Source: Shinella sp. SUS2
GTDB taxonomy: Bacteria > Pseudomonadota > Alphaproteobacteria > Rhizobiales > Rhizobiaceae
NCBI RefSeq assembly: GCF_001262505.1
Contig: NZ_KQ410741.1
Span: 93,664 to 157,663 of the forward strand
DNA length: 64,000 nt
Reading direction: 5' to 3'
A program made the position numbers and the translations under genes. The notes beneath the pieces were generated by a model that searched no databases, had not been told where the DNA came from, and saw only the letters and a list, made by a program, of their open reading frames with translations. Shown here piece after piece: positions 41,666-51,200 of this stretch; within the stretch, counting starts at the first letter, position 1, and the number at the start of each line of letters is the position of its first letter.

Positions 41666-42700
41666 ATGGACGATCTGAAATACGGAACGCGCAATAAGCG
41701 TGGGGATTGGGCACCGAACCAGCCGGTGGAGACCGCACCGCTGTTCGTCTTTCCGCCTCGCCTCCTGGCGATCCTCAAGTGGCTACCGCACTATTTCCTT
41801 CCGTGGAACGCCATCTTCGCGGCTTCCGCTATCGCCTACTGGGCCTGGATAATCCCGCCAATCGAAACGCTGCAGAGCCTCGGCATCGGCTGGGTCGCCT
41901 GGCTCTTCGCGGTGAATGCGGTCTGTGTCCTTCTCTTCTACGGCGCCTTCGAGGTGCATCTCTATGTGTTGAAGAGGCAGGAAAACCGCTTCAAATACAA
42001 CGGAAAATTCCCTGCCGATCAGAAGAACAAGGCCTTCTGGTTCGAGAGCCAGAACCTCGACAACATCCTGCGCACGTTTCTTTCGGGCGTCACCATCTGG
42101 ACGGCGATCGAGGTCGCCATGCTCTGGGCCTATGCCAATGGCTACGCCCCCTGGCTGAGCTTTGCCGAAAACCCGTGGACACTGGCACTCGTCGCCCTCG
42201 CCGTGCCGATCATCCACGAGTTCCACTTCTTCTGCATTCACCGGCTCATCCACACCCCGTTTCTCTACAAATGGGTGCACTCGGTCCACCACAATTCGGT
42301 GAACCCGTCGCCTTGGTCGTCGCTGTCGATGCACCCGGTCGAGCACCTGCTCTATCTCGGCACCGCCTTCTATCACCTGGTCCTGCCGTCAAACCCCATC
42401 CTGATGCTCTATCAGCTTCACTATGCCGGCTTCGGCGCCATTCCCGGCCATGTCGGCTTCGACAAGGTGGAAGTGGGCGAAGAGACGCTGGTCGATAGCC
42501 ACGCCTATGCGCATTACCTGCACCACAAGTATTTCGAGGTGAATTACGGCGATGCCCTGATCCCGCTCGATAAGTGGTTCGGCACCTGGCACGACGGCTC
42601 CACGGAAGGCGAAGCCCGCATGCAGGAGCGCTACCGCAAGCGCAAGGAAAAGCTCGCCGCCCGCAAGGCTCGCACCGAAGTTCAAGGAGCTGCCGAATGA
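41666..42700 (+). CDS. Integral-membrane di-iron hydroxylase (sterol desaturase/fatty acid hydroxylase superfamily)
   Basis: About 344 aa with four or so hydrophobic helices and the His-rich di-iron ligand set: 'HEFHFFCIHRLIH', 'WVHSVHHNS', 'HPVEHLL', and 'HAYAHYLHHKYFEVNYG'. The ATG at 41666 follows GAGGGAGAG. Enzymes of this superfamily hydroxylate or desaturate lipids using O2 and electrons from cytochrome b5 or ferredoxin. Here a Rieske ferredoxin gene overlaps it by 4 bp and an FAD reductase gene follows, so electrons probably come from NAD(P)H through those two. The neighbouring sugar-binding protein and isomerase argue against a lipid substrate. The substrate is unknown. Confidence 0.9.
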   Translation: MDDLKYGTRNKRGDWAPNQPVETAPLFVFPPRLLAILKWLPHYFLPWNAIFAASAIAYWAWIIPPIETLQSLGIGWVAWLFAVNAVCVLLFYGAFEVHLYVLKRQENRFKYNGKFPADQKNKAFWFESQNLDNILRTFLSGVTIWTAIEVAMLWAYANGYAPWLSFAENPWTLALVALAVPIIHEFHFFCIHRLIHTPFLYKWVHSVHHNSVNPSPWSSLSMHPVEHLLYLGTAFYHLVLPSNPILMLYQLHYAGFGAIPGHVGFDKVEVGEETLVDSHAYAHYLHHKYFEVNYGDALIPLDKWFGTWHDGSTEGEARMQERYRKRKEKLAARKARTEVQGAAE

Positions 42701-43008
42701 CCTGGGTTCCCGCCTGCAAGCTCGCCGACATCGAACAGGAAGGCGCTGTCCGTTTCGACCATGGCGGCCGCACCTACGCCATCTACCGCGCGCCGGATGA
42801 CAGCGTCTATTGCACCGCCGGCCTGTGCACCCACGAGGCGATCCATCTTGCCGAAGGATTGGTGATGGATTTCGAGGTGGAGTGTCCCAAGCATTCCGGC
42901 GCTTTCGACTATCGCACCGGCGAGGCCCTGCGCCTGCCGGCCTGCGAGAACCTGAAAACCTATCCCGCCGAGGTGATCGACGGAGAGGTTCGCGTCGCCC
43001 TCGGCTAG
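42697..43008 (+). CDS. Rieske-type [2Fe-2S] ferredoxin
   Basis: A 103-aa soluble Rieske ferredoxin like those of aromatic dioxygenase systems. The cluster ligands are Cys44 and His46 in 'GLCTHEAIH' and Cys63 and His66 in 'ECPKHSGAFDY'. It carries one electron at a time from a flavoprotein reductase to an oxygenase. The ATG overlaps the hydroxylase stop by 4 bp, so it is almost certainly the electron donor of that membrane hydroxylase. Confidence 0.95.
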   Translation: MTWVPACKLADIEQEGAVRFDHGGRTYAIYRAPDDSVYCTAGLCTHEAIHLAEGLVMDFEVECPKHSGAFDYRTGEALRLPACENLKTYPAEVIDGEVRVALG

Positions 43009-43084
43009 GGCGGCGCCGACAAGCAGGCCCGCCGGGTCTCCGGAGTGCGAGCGGGTGGACCGGCACCCAAACTGGGAGGATACC

Positions 43085-44029
43085 ATGAAATCCATGTGCC
43101 TGGCGGCCATTCTGGCCGCCTTGATGGGAAGTGCTGCCGCAGCGGAGACGATCGGCGTCTCGATGCAGAGTTTCGACAACAATTTCCAGACCCTCTTGCG
43201 CGAAGGGATTGGCGCGCGAGCCGCAGAGGTCAAGGGCGTCAATGTCCAGGTCGAGGACGCCCAGACCGACATCTCCAAGCAGCTCAATCAGGTGAACAAT
43301 TTCATCGCTGCCGGGGTGGATGCGATCATCATGACGTTGACGGACACCTCCGCCGCCCCGGGCATCAGCGAGGCTGCCGAGAAGGCCGGCATTCCGCTCG
43401 TCTATCTCAACCTCGAGCCGGACAACATCACCAAGCTCCCGCAAAAGCAGGCCTATGTCGGATCAAAGGAAACGGATTCCGGCGAACTTGGCGCACAGGC
43501 CGCCTGTTCGCTGCTGAAGGAGAAGGGCAAGGCGAGCGATGCACAGGTCTACATCCTGATGGGCGACCTTGCCCACCAGACCTCGCGCGACCGTACGTCC
43601 TCATTCAAGGATGCGCTGGCAGCGAGCGACTGCAAGGGTGTCACCATCGCCGACGAACAGTCCGGCGCCTGGACACGCACCAATGCCATGGACCTGACAA
43701 CCAACTGGATCACTGCTGGCCAGCCCATCGACGTGGTCTTCGCCAACAATGACGAAATGGCGATCGGCGCGATTCAGGCTCTCAAGGCGGCAAGCGTCTC
43801 CATGGACGACGTCATCATCATCGGCATCGACGCGACGCAGGACGGCCTCGCAGCCATGGCGGCAGGCGATCTCGACGCGACCGTGTTCCAGAACGCCAAG
43901 GGCCAATCGGCAAGCGCGGTGGATGCCGCGGTGGCGCTGGTGCGCGGCGAGGCGATCGAAAAGCAGGTCTGGGTGCCCTTCGAGCTCGTCACCCCGAAGA
44001 ACATGGCCGAGTACGCTAGCCGGAACTGA
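43085..44029 (+). CDS. Sugar/cyclitol ABC-type periplasmic binding protein (RbsB-like), no ABC partners nearby
   Basis: About 314 aa with a signal peptide ('CLAAILAALMGSAAAAE') and a Peripla_BP_4 core ('NNFQTLLREGIGARAAEV', 'QLNQVNNFIAAGVDAIIMTL', 'VFANNDEMAIGAIQALKAA', 'IIGIDATQDGLAAMAAGDLD'). Such proteins bind ribose, inositol, autoinducer-2 and similar sugars. The ATG at 43085 follows GGGAGGA. No ATPase or permease gene is present in the cassette, so it must use a transporter encoded elsewhere or act as a receptor. A perfect hairpin follows the gene. Confidence 0.92.
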   Translation: MKSMCLAAILAALMGSAAAAETIGVSMQSFDNNFQTLLREGIGARAAEVKGVNVQVEDAQTDISKQLNQVNNFIAAGVDAIIMTLTDTSAAPGISEAAEKAGIPLVYLNLEPDNITKLPQKQAYVGSKETDSGELGAQAACSLLKEKGKASDAQVYILMGDLAHQTSRDRTSSFKDALAASDCKGVTIADEQSGAWTRTNAMDLTTNWITAGQPIDVVFANNDEMAIGAIQALKAASVSMDDVIIIGIDATQDGLAAMAAGDLDATVFQNAKGQSASAVDAAVALVRGEAIEKQVWVPFELVTPKNMAEYASRN

Positions 44030-44037
44030 TCCCCCCC

Positions 44038-44058
44038 GACCGGCGCCACGCGCCGGTC
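44038..44058 (+). repeat. Perfect hairpin after the sugar-binding protein gene
   Basis: GACCGGCGC (44038-44046) and GCGCCGGTC (44050-44058) form a 9-bp stem with the loop CAC, eight bases after the stop codon and before the reductase gene. No T-tract. Third such hairpin directly behind a binding-protein gene in this window. Confidence 0.65.
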
Positions 44059-44077
44059 CCTTTCCACGGAGACCAGC

Positions 44078-45283
44078 ATGGACGACATCGTCATTATCGG
44101 GGCGGGCGAAGCCGGGACCCGCGCCGCCTTCGCCACCCGTGAAGCCGGTTTTACCGGCGCCGTCACGCTGATTGGCGCGGAGCCACACCTGCCCTATGAG
44201 CGCCCTCCGCTCTCCAAACCACTGGAAGGAGCTGTGCAGATGAAGGCGATCTGCACGACTGAGGCACTGGAAGCCGCCGGCATTACCTATCGCCCGGGCC
44301 GCACCGCCACCCGCATCGACGCCGCCAGCCGCACCATAGCCCTCAGCGACGGCCGGGCACTGCCCTACGGCAAACTGCTCCTCGCCACCGGCGCACGAGT
44401 ACGACGGCTGGCATGCCCCGGTGCCGAGCGAGCGCTCGATTTCCGCACCTATGGCGACGCCGCAACCCTCTTTTCCCGTGCAGAAACTGGCGGACCTGTC
44501 GCCATCATCGGCGGCGGGCTGATCGGCATGGAGCTTGCCGCGGTGCTGCGGGGCAGGGGTATTCCTGTCAGCATCATCGAGGCCGCACCCAGACCGCTCG
44601 GGCGGGCCGTTCCGCCACGCTTCGCCGAAAGGCTGCATGCGCGGCACCGGGGGGAGGGGGTGCGTTTTCATCTCGGCCTCGGGCTTACCGAAATCACCTC
44701 CGATGCCGTCATGCTTGCCGATGGTATCCGCGTTCCCGCTGAAACCGTAGTTTCAGCCATCGGCGTTCTGCCCGATGTCGCGCTTGCCGAGAGAGCAGGG
44801 CTCGCAACGGCGAATGGCATCGTCACCGACGCCTTCTTGCGCACGAGCGATCCGCATATCTTCGCCGCCGGCGACTGCGCCGCCGTCTCCCAGCCGGAGG
44901 GCGGCACCACGCGGTTCGAGAGCTGGCGCAATGCACGCAGCCAGGCCGAGACGGCCGCCCGCAACATGACCGGCGCCCACGAAGCCTTCTGCGCCCCACA
45001 GTGGTTCTGGTCCGACCAGTATGATCTCAGCCTGCAGGTTACAGGCCTGCCCCAATCCGGGCACCAGAGCATTCTCCGCTCCATAGCGGAAGGTGAACTG
45101 GAATTCTACCTTGAGGACGGACGTCTCGTGGCGGCGGCCGGTCTCGGAACCTGCAACGGAGTGGCAAGAGACATCAAGCTGGTGGAGATGCTGATTGCGG
45201 CCGGGATCACACCTGACCGGTCGGCGCTTGCCGATCCGGCTGTGAACCTCAAAGGTCTTCTCAAGAGCGCCCGGGCCGCCTGA
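44078..45283 (+). CDS. NAD(P)H:ferredoxin reductase (FAD, rhodocoxin/BphA4 type)
   Basis: A 401-aa two-dinucleotide-fold flavoprotein. 'VIIGAGEAGTRAAFATREAG' binds FAD, 'YERPPLSKP' is the family motif after it, 'VAIIGGGLIGMELAAVLRGR' binds NAD(P)H, and 'HIFAAGDCAA' closes the FAD site. The C-terminal domain is typical of oxygenase-coupled ferredoxin reductases. It should pass electrons from NAD(P)H to the Rieske ferredoxin at 42697. The stop shares a base with the next start. Confidence 0.93.
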   Translation: MDDIVIIGAGEAGTRAAFATREAGFTGAVTLIGAEPHLPYERPPLSKPLEGAVQMKAICTTEALEAAGITYRPGRTATRIDAASRTIALSDGRALPYGKLLLATGARVRRLACPGAERALDFRTYGDAATLFSRAETGGPVAIIGGGLIGMELAAVLRGRGIPVSIIEAAPRPLGRAVPPRFAERLHARHRGEGVRFHLGLGLTEITSDAVMLADGIRVPAETVVSAIGVLPDVALAERAGLATANGIVTDAFLRTSDPHIFAAGDCAAVSQPEGGTTRFESWRNARSQAETAARNMTGAHEAFCAPQWFWSDQYDLSLQVTGLPQSGHQSILRSIAEGELEFYLEDGRLVAAAGLGTCNGVARDIKLVEMLIAAGITPDRSALADPAVNLKGLLKSARAA

Positions 45284-46131
45284 TGCAGACGCTGCTCGTC
45301 TTCCAGTCGCTCTGGGCCATGGAGCGCCGCCATACGGATGGCCATGAGCGTAGCCTTGCGGAAAACATCGCGATGATCGCAAAGGCAGGGTTCGACGGTG
45401 TCAGTGCGCACTATACAAACCGCGCGGATGTCGCCCGCCTTAACGAGACACTACGCGGCACCGGCCTGAGGATCGAAGGGGTCTGCTTTCCGCGCACCGT
45501 CGATGATCTGCGCCTGGCGCTGGAGCTGGCCGCAGAGTATCCGGTCAGCCATATCAACCTGCAACCCGATATCCGGCCGCGCCGGATCGAGGACAGCCTG
45601 CCGCTTCTCGATGGATGGATACGGCTCGCCGAAGAGGCCGCCATTCCCGTCTATATCGAGACGCATCGAGACCGGATGACCACGGATCTCTACTTCACGC
45701 TCGATCTCCTCGACCGGCGGCCCGACCTGCCGCTCCTCGCCGACCTCTCGCATTTTCTGGTCGGGCGTGAATTCACCTTCCCGGTCTCGGAAGAAAACCA
45801 CGCGCTGATCCACCGCATCCTCAAGAACGCCCAGGCTTTCCACGGCCGCATCGCTTCGCGCGAGCAGGTGCAGATCGAACTTTCCTTTCCGCACCATCGT
45901 CCCTGGGTCGATCTCTTCCACCAGTGGTGGAGCTATGGCTTCTGCGACTGGCGCTCCCGCGCAGCCGTGGACGCCACGCTGGTCTTCACTTGCGAGCTCG
46001 GCCCCAAGCCCTACGCGATCACCGGCCGGGACGGCAACGACACGACGGACCGGTGGGCGGAAGCGCTTGAGCTCCGCAGGATGGCACTCGACCTCTGGGC
46101 CGCCAGTTCCCTGCCTGATCGGGATGGTTAA
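45283..46131 (+). CDS. Xylose-isomerase-like TIM-barrel protein (sugar isomerase/epimerase family)
   Basis: A 282-aa AP_endonuc_2/xylose isomerase-like TIM barrel. 'AKAGFDGVSAHY', 'YPVSHINLQPDIRPRR', 'IPVYIETHRDRMTTDLYF' (metal Glu-x-His) and 'LPLLADLSHFLVGREF' (metal Asp and His) mark the divalent-metal site. Such proteins isomerise, epimerise or dehydrate sugars and inositols. It is the last gene of the cassette and probably processes the hydroxylated product. The exact reaction is unknown. Confidence 0.88.
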   Translation: MQTLLVFQSLWAMERRHTDGHERSLAENIAMIAKAGFDGVSAHYTNRADVARLNETLRGTGLRIEGVCFPRTVDDLRLALELAAEYPVSHINLQPDIRPRRIEDSLPLLDGWIRLAEEAAIPVYIETHRDRMTTDLYFTLDLLDRRPDLPLLADLSHFLVGREFTFPVSEENHALIHRILKNAQAFHGRIASREQVQIELSFPHHRPWVDLFHQWWSYGFCDWRSRAAVDATLVFTCELGPKPYAITGRDGNDTTDRWAEALELRRMALDLWAASSLPDRDG

Positions 46132-46398
46132 CAGGCACTTAATGCGCATGATGAGACACAGATCCTGCCCAGCAAGAACCCGTTGCCTCCCAAATTAGCG
46201 AGTACCTGCAGCCAACAACAGAGGAGGGAGGGGGCTTTCCGTCAACAGAGCAACTGCCAGCCGTTCTTTGTATCGTTGACACCGTAACCCTCCATCGAGC
46301 CACCAACCGTGATCCTGACGCATGCGGCATGGAGGCGCGGCTGACGCCGAATGGATCGCGATAGAGACATCGCCTCGCTGGCCGAAAGCACGCCGCCG

Positions 46399-46770
46399 TC
46401 AGGGCCGGCGGCGCTTGAAATCCGATTGCGAAACGACACCGGTCAGCCGGTTCTGCCGGTCGAGCACGGCGAGACGGCGCAGGTGCAGCGACTGCATATT
46501 GGCCAGCACACTTTCCGGTGCTTCGTCGTCGAAGCAATAGGTGATGTTGGTCGTCATGACATCGCCGACCTTCGTCGTTTCCGCGTTGAGCCCCGGCGCC
46601 ACAGCCCGCAGGATAATATCACGATCCGTAAGCGTGCCGACGAGACCGTTGGCATCGACCACCGGCAGGAAGGCAATGTCCCATTCCGCCATCAGGCTTG
46701 CAGCGTATTGCAGGGTCTCCTCGGGCCGGACAAGATGGACATTGCGGGTCATGATGTCACCGATGGGCAT
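46399..46770 (-). CDS. CBS-domain pair protein
   Basis: A 123-aa protein made only of two CBS motifs ('MPIGDIMTRNVHLVRPEETL' to 'GTLTDRDIILRAVAPG', then 'VGDVMTTNITYCFDDEAPES' to 'LTGVVSQSDF'). Free-standing CBS pairs usually bind adenine nucleotides and regulate a partner protein or sense energy charge. A second CBS gene lies at 47335 on the same strand. Partner unknown. Confidence 0.92.
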   Translation of the reverse strand: MPIGDIMTRNVHLVRPEETLQYAASLMAEWDIAFLPVVDANGLVGTLTDRDIILRAVAPGLNAETTKVGDVMTTNITYCFDDEAPESVLANMQSLHLRRLAVLDRQNRLTGVVSQSDFKRRRP

Positions 46771-47071
46771 GAGGACCTCTTGCTGTGCGCTTTGACTGGT
46801 GCATCTCCGACCACGTCAACGTCGGAAAATGCGATAAAAAAGCCCCTGAAGCAGGGCCGGCGAACCGGATCCCACCAGCGCTGCGCCAGGAACAGACGAT
46901 CCAGACCTTGGTTCCCGTATCGGCTCCCAGCATGGCCTGCGCGTCGCCATCGACGGGGGCCGACCTGCCTGAAGACCGTTCCGTTGCCGTTGGCTGTATC
47001 AGCCCAAAGGGGCCTTCTGTCATCGCCTCGTCCAATGCGCATGGGTGCCTGGCGGCCTCGTCGCAGACAAC
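46771..47071. other. Intergenic stretch between CBS and DUF982 genes
   Basis: About 301 bp. A minus-strand frame of 92 codons (46757-47035) crosses it, but third-position composition is weak and it overlaps the CBS start, so I do not call it a gene. Promoter and leader of the CBS gene may lie here. Confidence 0.3.
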
Positions 47072-47338
47072 CTATGCCGCCGTCCACGAATTCACCCTGA
47101 AGCCGGCCTCCTTCGCCGCCTCGATAAACGCGCGGCGCGCAAAGCCCGGATCGTCGTCACTCGCCAGTCCCTGCTCGCAGACGTTTCTGGCCATCAGCCC
47201 TGCAGGCCCGTCTTCAATCGGCCAGTGGTTTTTCAGGCAAAGGAGGGCGTCCCGCGTGCTTTGCACGCGAAGCACCTGCAAATCGCCCTCTAGCACGACA
47301 GCCTCATCCCACAGCCGGTCGGTCGCAAAGATCGTCAT
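47072..47338 (-). CDS. DUF982 family small protein
   Basis: An 88-aa protein with the DUF982 pattern 'DRLWDEAVVLEGDLQVLRVQ' followed by 'STRDALLCLKNHWPIEDGPA' and a C-terminal 'AFIEAAKEAGFRV'. DUF982 is an expanded family in Rhizobiaceae with no known activity. The ATG overlaps the CBS stop by 4 bp, so the two are co-translated. Confidence 0.9.
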   Translation of the reverse strand: MTIFATDRLWDEAVVLEGDLQVLRVQSTRDALLCLKNHWPIEDGPAGLMARNVCEQGLASDDDPGFARRAFIEAAKEAGFRVNSWTAA

Positions 47339-47727
47339 TGCGGTTCCTCCGCTGCGGGGCCCTCGGTAGGAATGTCGACAAGGCTGACGATGCCGACGAC
47401 CCGCCGCCCGCCGTTTACCACCACGAGACGGCGCACGCCCAGCCCGCGCATGCGGAGCGCCACCGTGGCGGTGTCATCGCTCTCGTCGCACACTTCAGGC
47501 GACACGGTCATGAATTCCGCAATCGCCATGGACGTCGAATGCCCCCGCCCGAGGACCGAGACCACGATGTCGCGGTCCGTGATGATGCCAACAATGGCGC
47601 CGACGCCGGGCACCTCGACCGGCAGGGCGCCGACCTCGGCCTCAAGCATCAGCCGTGCGGCCGACTGTGCAGTATCATTGGGCGACACGGTCACCATCTG
47701 GGCGGACATCACGTCCTTCACAAGCAT
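47335..47727 (-). CDS. CBS-domain pair protein, second copy
   Basis: About 130 aa, two CBS motifs ('MLVKDVMSAQMVTVSPNDTA', 'GIITDRDIVVSVLGRG', then 'IAEFMTVSPEVCDESDDTAT' and 'VVGIVSLVDI'). I start it at ATG 47727, where the CBS fold begins; an in-frame ATG at 47772 would add 15 unstructured residues and overlap the upstream small gene. It differs from the 46399 copy mainly in the second motif. Confidence 0.9.
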   Translation of the reverse strand: MLVKDVMSAQMVTVSPNDTAQSAARLMLEAEVGALPVEVPGVGAIVGIITDRDIVVSVLGRGHSTSMAIAEFMTVSPEVCDESDDTATVALRMRGLGVRRLVVVNGGRRVVGIVSLVDIPTEGPAAEEPQ

Positions 47728-47740
47728 GTCCCGCGCCCTT

Positions 47741-47947
47741 TCAGAACCGCCCGTTGACGACGCTGCGGCCATTTGGCGCCGTAGGCACGACCACCTCTTC
47801 GTGTTCCTGCCGGCTGAGCGGCAGATCGACCTGCTGCGGCACGATTACCTGCGGCTCCCAGGAATTGCGGCGCTTGCGGGCGTTCCGGAGCTCGGCATCG
47901 GTGGCGACGGCTGGTTTGCGGGCAAGCGGCTTCTTTTTCTGGCGCAC
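47741..47947 (-). CDS. Small basic hypothetical protein, 68 aa
   Basis: I start it at GTG 47947, with AGGAG seven bases upstream. Codon third positions in this frame are mostly G or C, as in real genes here. It is rich in Lys/Arg at the N-terminus ('RQKKKPLARKPAVATDAELR') and in Pro/Val/Glu near the end. No family recognised. It lies 13 bp ahead of the CBS gene on the same strand, so it is probably the first gene of the small/CBS/DUF982 operon. Confidence 0.6.
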   Translation of the reverse strand: MRQKKKPLARKPAVATDAELRNARKRRNSWEPQVIVPQQVDLPLSRQEHEEVVVPTAPNGRSVVNGRF

Positions 47948-48237
47948 ATCGAACTCCTGCGAACGGGCTTCATCTTTTCGACAAACGCACGCACTCCGGC
48001 TTGGTTCCCCAAAAACCGCAACGGCCTTGCCGTCCGCACACTCCCGTTTGCATCGAGCCGGCACGCCGAATGTCCCAAATCCGTCATTTGACGCAGCAGG
48101 GTAGCGCCCTATCTCCTGTCGCGGCTCCATCCTCCTTGCATGGACGGAACTGATCGAGACAGGACGGGGCCTGCTTTTCCCGGGAAAGCGCCTTTCACGG
48201 GCGTGACCGGCCGTGGGACGCGTGAAACAGGTGGTGG

Positions 48238-51200
48238 ATGGGTTTGGGTGAAGGTCCGGACGGAGCGGTGGACAGCCGCTATCCGTTCCTGAGCGGGGGC
48301 GGGGATGCCGCCCTGCTGATTGCCGCTTTCGATTGGTCCCGCACGCCGGTTGGCTGTCTGGATGCCTGGCCGCAGAGCCTCAAGACGGCAGCGGGCCTAC
48401 TGCTGCGTTCACCGGTCCCCATCGTCCTGCTCTGGGGCGAAGACGGCATCATGATCTACAACGACGCCTATTCCATCTTTGCCGGCGGCCGGCATCCGGC
48501 CATTTTTGGCAGCAAGGTGCGCGAGGGATGGCCCGAAGTCGCCGACTTCAACGACAATATCATGAAGGTCGGCCTTGCCGGCGGAACGCTCGCCTACAAG
48601 GACCAGGAACTGACGCTCTACCGGCACCGGGGTGAGCCGGAACAGGTCTGGATGAACCTCGACTACTCTCCGGTGCTCGGCGAAGATGGCCGCCCGGCCG
48701 GCGTCATCGCCATCGTGGTCGAGACGACCGCCAAGGTGAAGGCCGAGGAACGATCGAAGACGGAAGGAGAGCGGCTGCGCCAGATGTTCGAACAGGCGCC
48801 GGGCTTCGTGGCAACGCTCACCGGACCGGATCATGTCTTCGAGATCGCCAACAACGCCTATCTCCAGCTGGTCGATCACCGGGACATTCTGGGAAAACCG
48901 ATCCGCGAGGCATTACCAGAGGTTGTCGAACAGGGTTTTGTCGATCTGCTCGACCGCGTGCTGTCAACCCGCCGGCCTTATGTCGGCAAGGGCGCGCGCG
49001 TCCTCCTGCGACGCCGGCATGACGAGGCGCCGGCGGAGCGCTATCTCGATTTCATCTATCAGCCTGTCTTCGGCGACGACGGCAAGGCGACCGGCGTCTT
49101 CGTGCAGGGGCATGACGTGACCGAACAGCGGGCGGCCGAAGAGGCGCTGCGGGAAAGTGAAGCACGGTTTCGCCTGGCAGCCGATACCGCGCCCGTCATG
49201 CTCTGGATGGGCGACCAGAACAGCAGATGCCTTTACCTGAATGCGGCTAAACGCGCCTTTTGGGGCGTCGCCCCCGAGGACGTCTCAAGCTTCGACTGGG
49301 CCGGCACCGTACATCCCGACGACCGGCAGGCTTTGGCCGCGACGATGCAAGACGCCATGCGCCGGCAGGTACCTTTCACAGCCGAGGCGCGCTATCGCCG
49401 CAAGCTCGGGTGCTACCGGTTGTTGCATACACAGGCCCAGCCACGCTTCAGCGCCGGCGGTGAGTTCCTCGGCATGATCGGCGTCAATGTCGACATTACC
49501 GAGGAGCGAGCAGAGCAAATTCGCCGCAACGCCCTGATCGAGCTGACCGATCGCTTCAGCCAGCTCACCGATCCGGCCGACATCGCCTTCGCCGCCGCCG
49601 AGACACTGGCCAAGGCGCACAATGTCAGCCGCGCCGGTTATGGCACCATCGACCTCGTCGCTGAGACGATCACCATCGAGCGCGACTGGAATGCCCCCGG
49701 CGTCGAGACCATCGCCGGCGTGCTCAATTTCCGGGAGTACGGCACCTATATCGACGATCTGAAGCGCGGCGAGACGGTCGTGGTGGCGGACGCCGAACAG
49801 GACCCCCGCACGAAGGTAACCGCCGACGCCTTGAAGGCGATCAAGGCGCGGGCCTTCATCAACATGCCGGTGACGGAGGCCTCCGGCCTCGTCGCATTGC
49901 TCTACCTCAATCATGCCGAGGTACGCCAATGGTCGGAAAGCGAGCTCGATTTCGTGCGCGACGTCGCGGCGCGTACGCGCATCGCCGTCGAACGCAGGCG
50001 GGTCGAACAGAAGCTGGAGCAGCTCGCGAACTCGCTCGAACGACAGGTCAGCGAACGCACCGCCGAGGTCAACCGCCTTTGGCGCAATGCACGCGACCTC
50101 CTTGTCGTAACCGGCGAAGACGGCACGATCCGCTCGGTCAATCCCGCATGGTCGGTGGTCCTCGGCTTTCCCGCGCGTGAAAGTATCGGCCGACGCCTCG
50201 GCAGCTTCGTCTGGCCGGAGGACGCCGCAACCTTCCCCACCACCAACAGGCGCTCCGGCGCTCCGGACCTCGACATGCGCTTCCGCCATTTCGACGGCTC
50301 GGTGCGCTGGATTTCCTGGCGCATCTTTGCAGAAGAGGGGCTGACCTTCGCCTACGGCCGGGATGTAACCGCGCAACGGGAGCAGGCCCAGGCGCTCGTG
50401 GAGGCTGAAGATCAGCTTCGCCAGGCCCAGAAGATGGAATCGATCGGCCAGCTGACGGGCGGCGTCGCCCACGACTTCAACAATCTCCTGCAGGTCATCT
50501 CCGGCAACCTCCAGCTGCTTGGCAAGGACGTGGCGGGCAATGGCCGTGCCGAGCAGCGCGTCGCCAATGCCATTGCCGGCGTCAGCCGCGGCTCCAAGCT
50601 CGCCAATCAGTTGTTGGCCTTCGGTCGTCGCCAGGCCCTCGAGCCGAAGGTCATCAATATCGGCCGCTTCGTCATGGCCCTGGAGGATCTTCTGCATCGC
50701 ACGATCGGTGAGGCGATCGAGATCGAGACCATCCGCTCCGGCGGTTTGTGGAACACGTTCATCGACCCCTCACAGATCGAGAATGCCATCCTCAACCTGG
50801 CGATCAATGCCCGCGATGCCATGAACGGCATGGGGAAACTGACAATCGAGGTCGGCAACGCGCATATCGACGATGCCTATGCCCGCCACCATCCAGATAT
50901 CAAGACAGGCCAGTATGTCCTCATTGCCGTCACCGATACGGGGGAGGGCATGCAGCCGGACGTGCTGGGGCGCGTTTTCGAACCCTTCTTTTCCACCAAG
51001 CCCGCCGGCAAGGGCAGTGGCCTCGGCCTGTCCATGGTCTATGGCTTCGTCAAGCAATCGGGCGGGCATGTGAAGATCTACAGCGAGCCGGGGGAGGGTA
51101 CCACGGTACGCATCTACCTGCCGCGCTCACTGGAAGAGGAGGACCGACTTGCCGAGGTCGACTTCGGTCCGGTCACCGGCGGCACGGAGACCATCCTTGT

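Noticed and set aside
40407..41738. Minus-strand open frame of 443 codons opposite the LacI gene
   Set aside because: No domain signature; the plus strand has an intact LacI headpiece and ligand core.
46757..47035. Possible 92-aa minus-strand gene between CBS and DUF982 genes
   Set aside because: Overlaps the CBS start, third-position composition is weak and no family is recognised.
49285..50697. Minus-strand open frame of 470 codons opposite the hybrid kinase
   Set aside because: Shadow of the kinase; all PAS, HisKA and ATPase motifs are on the plus strand.
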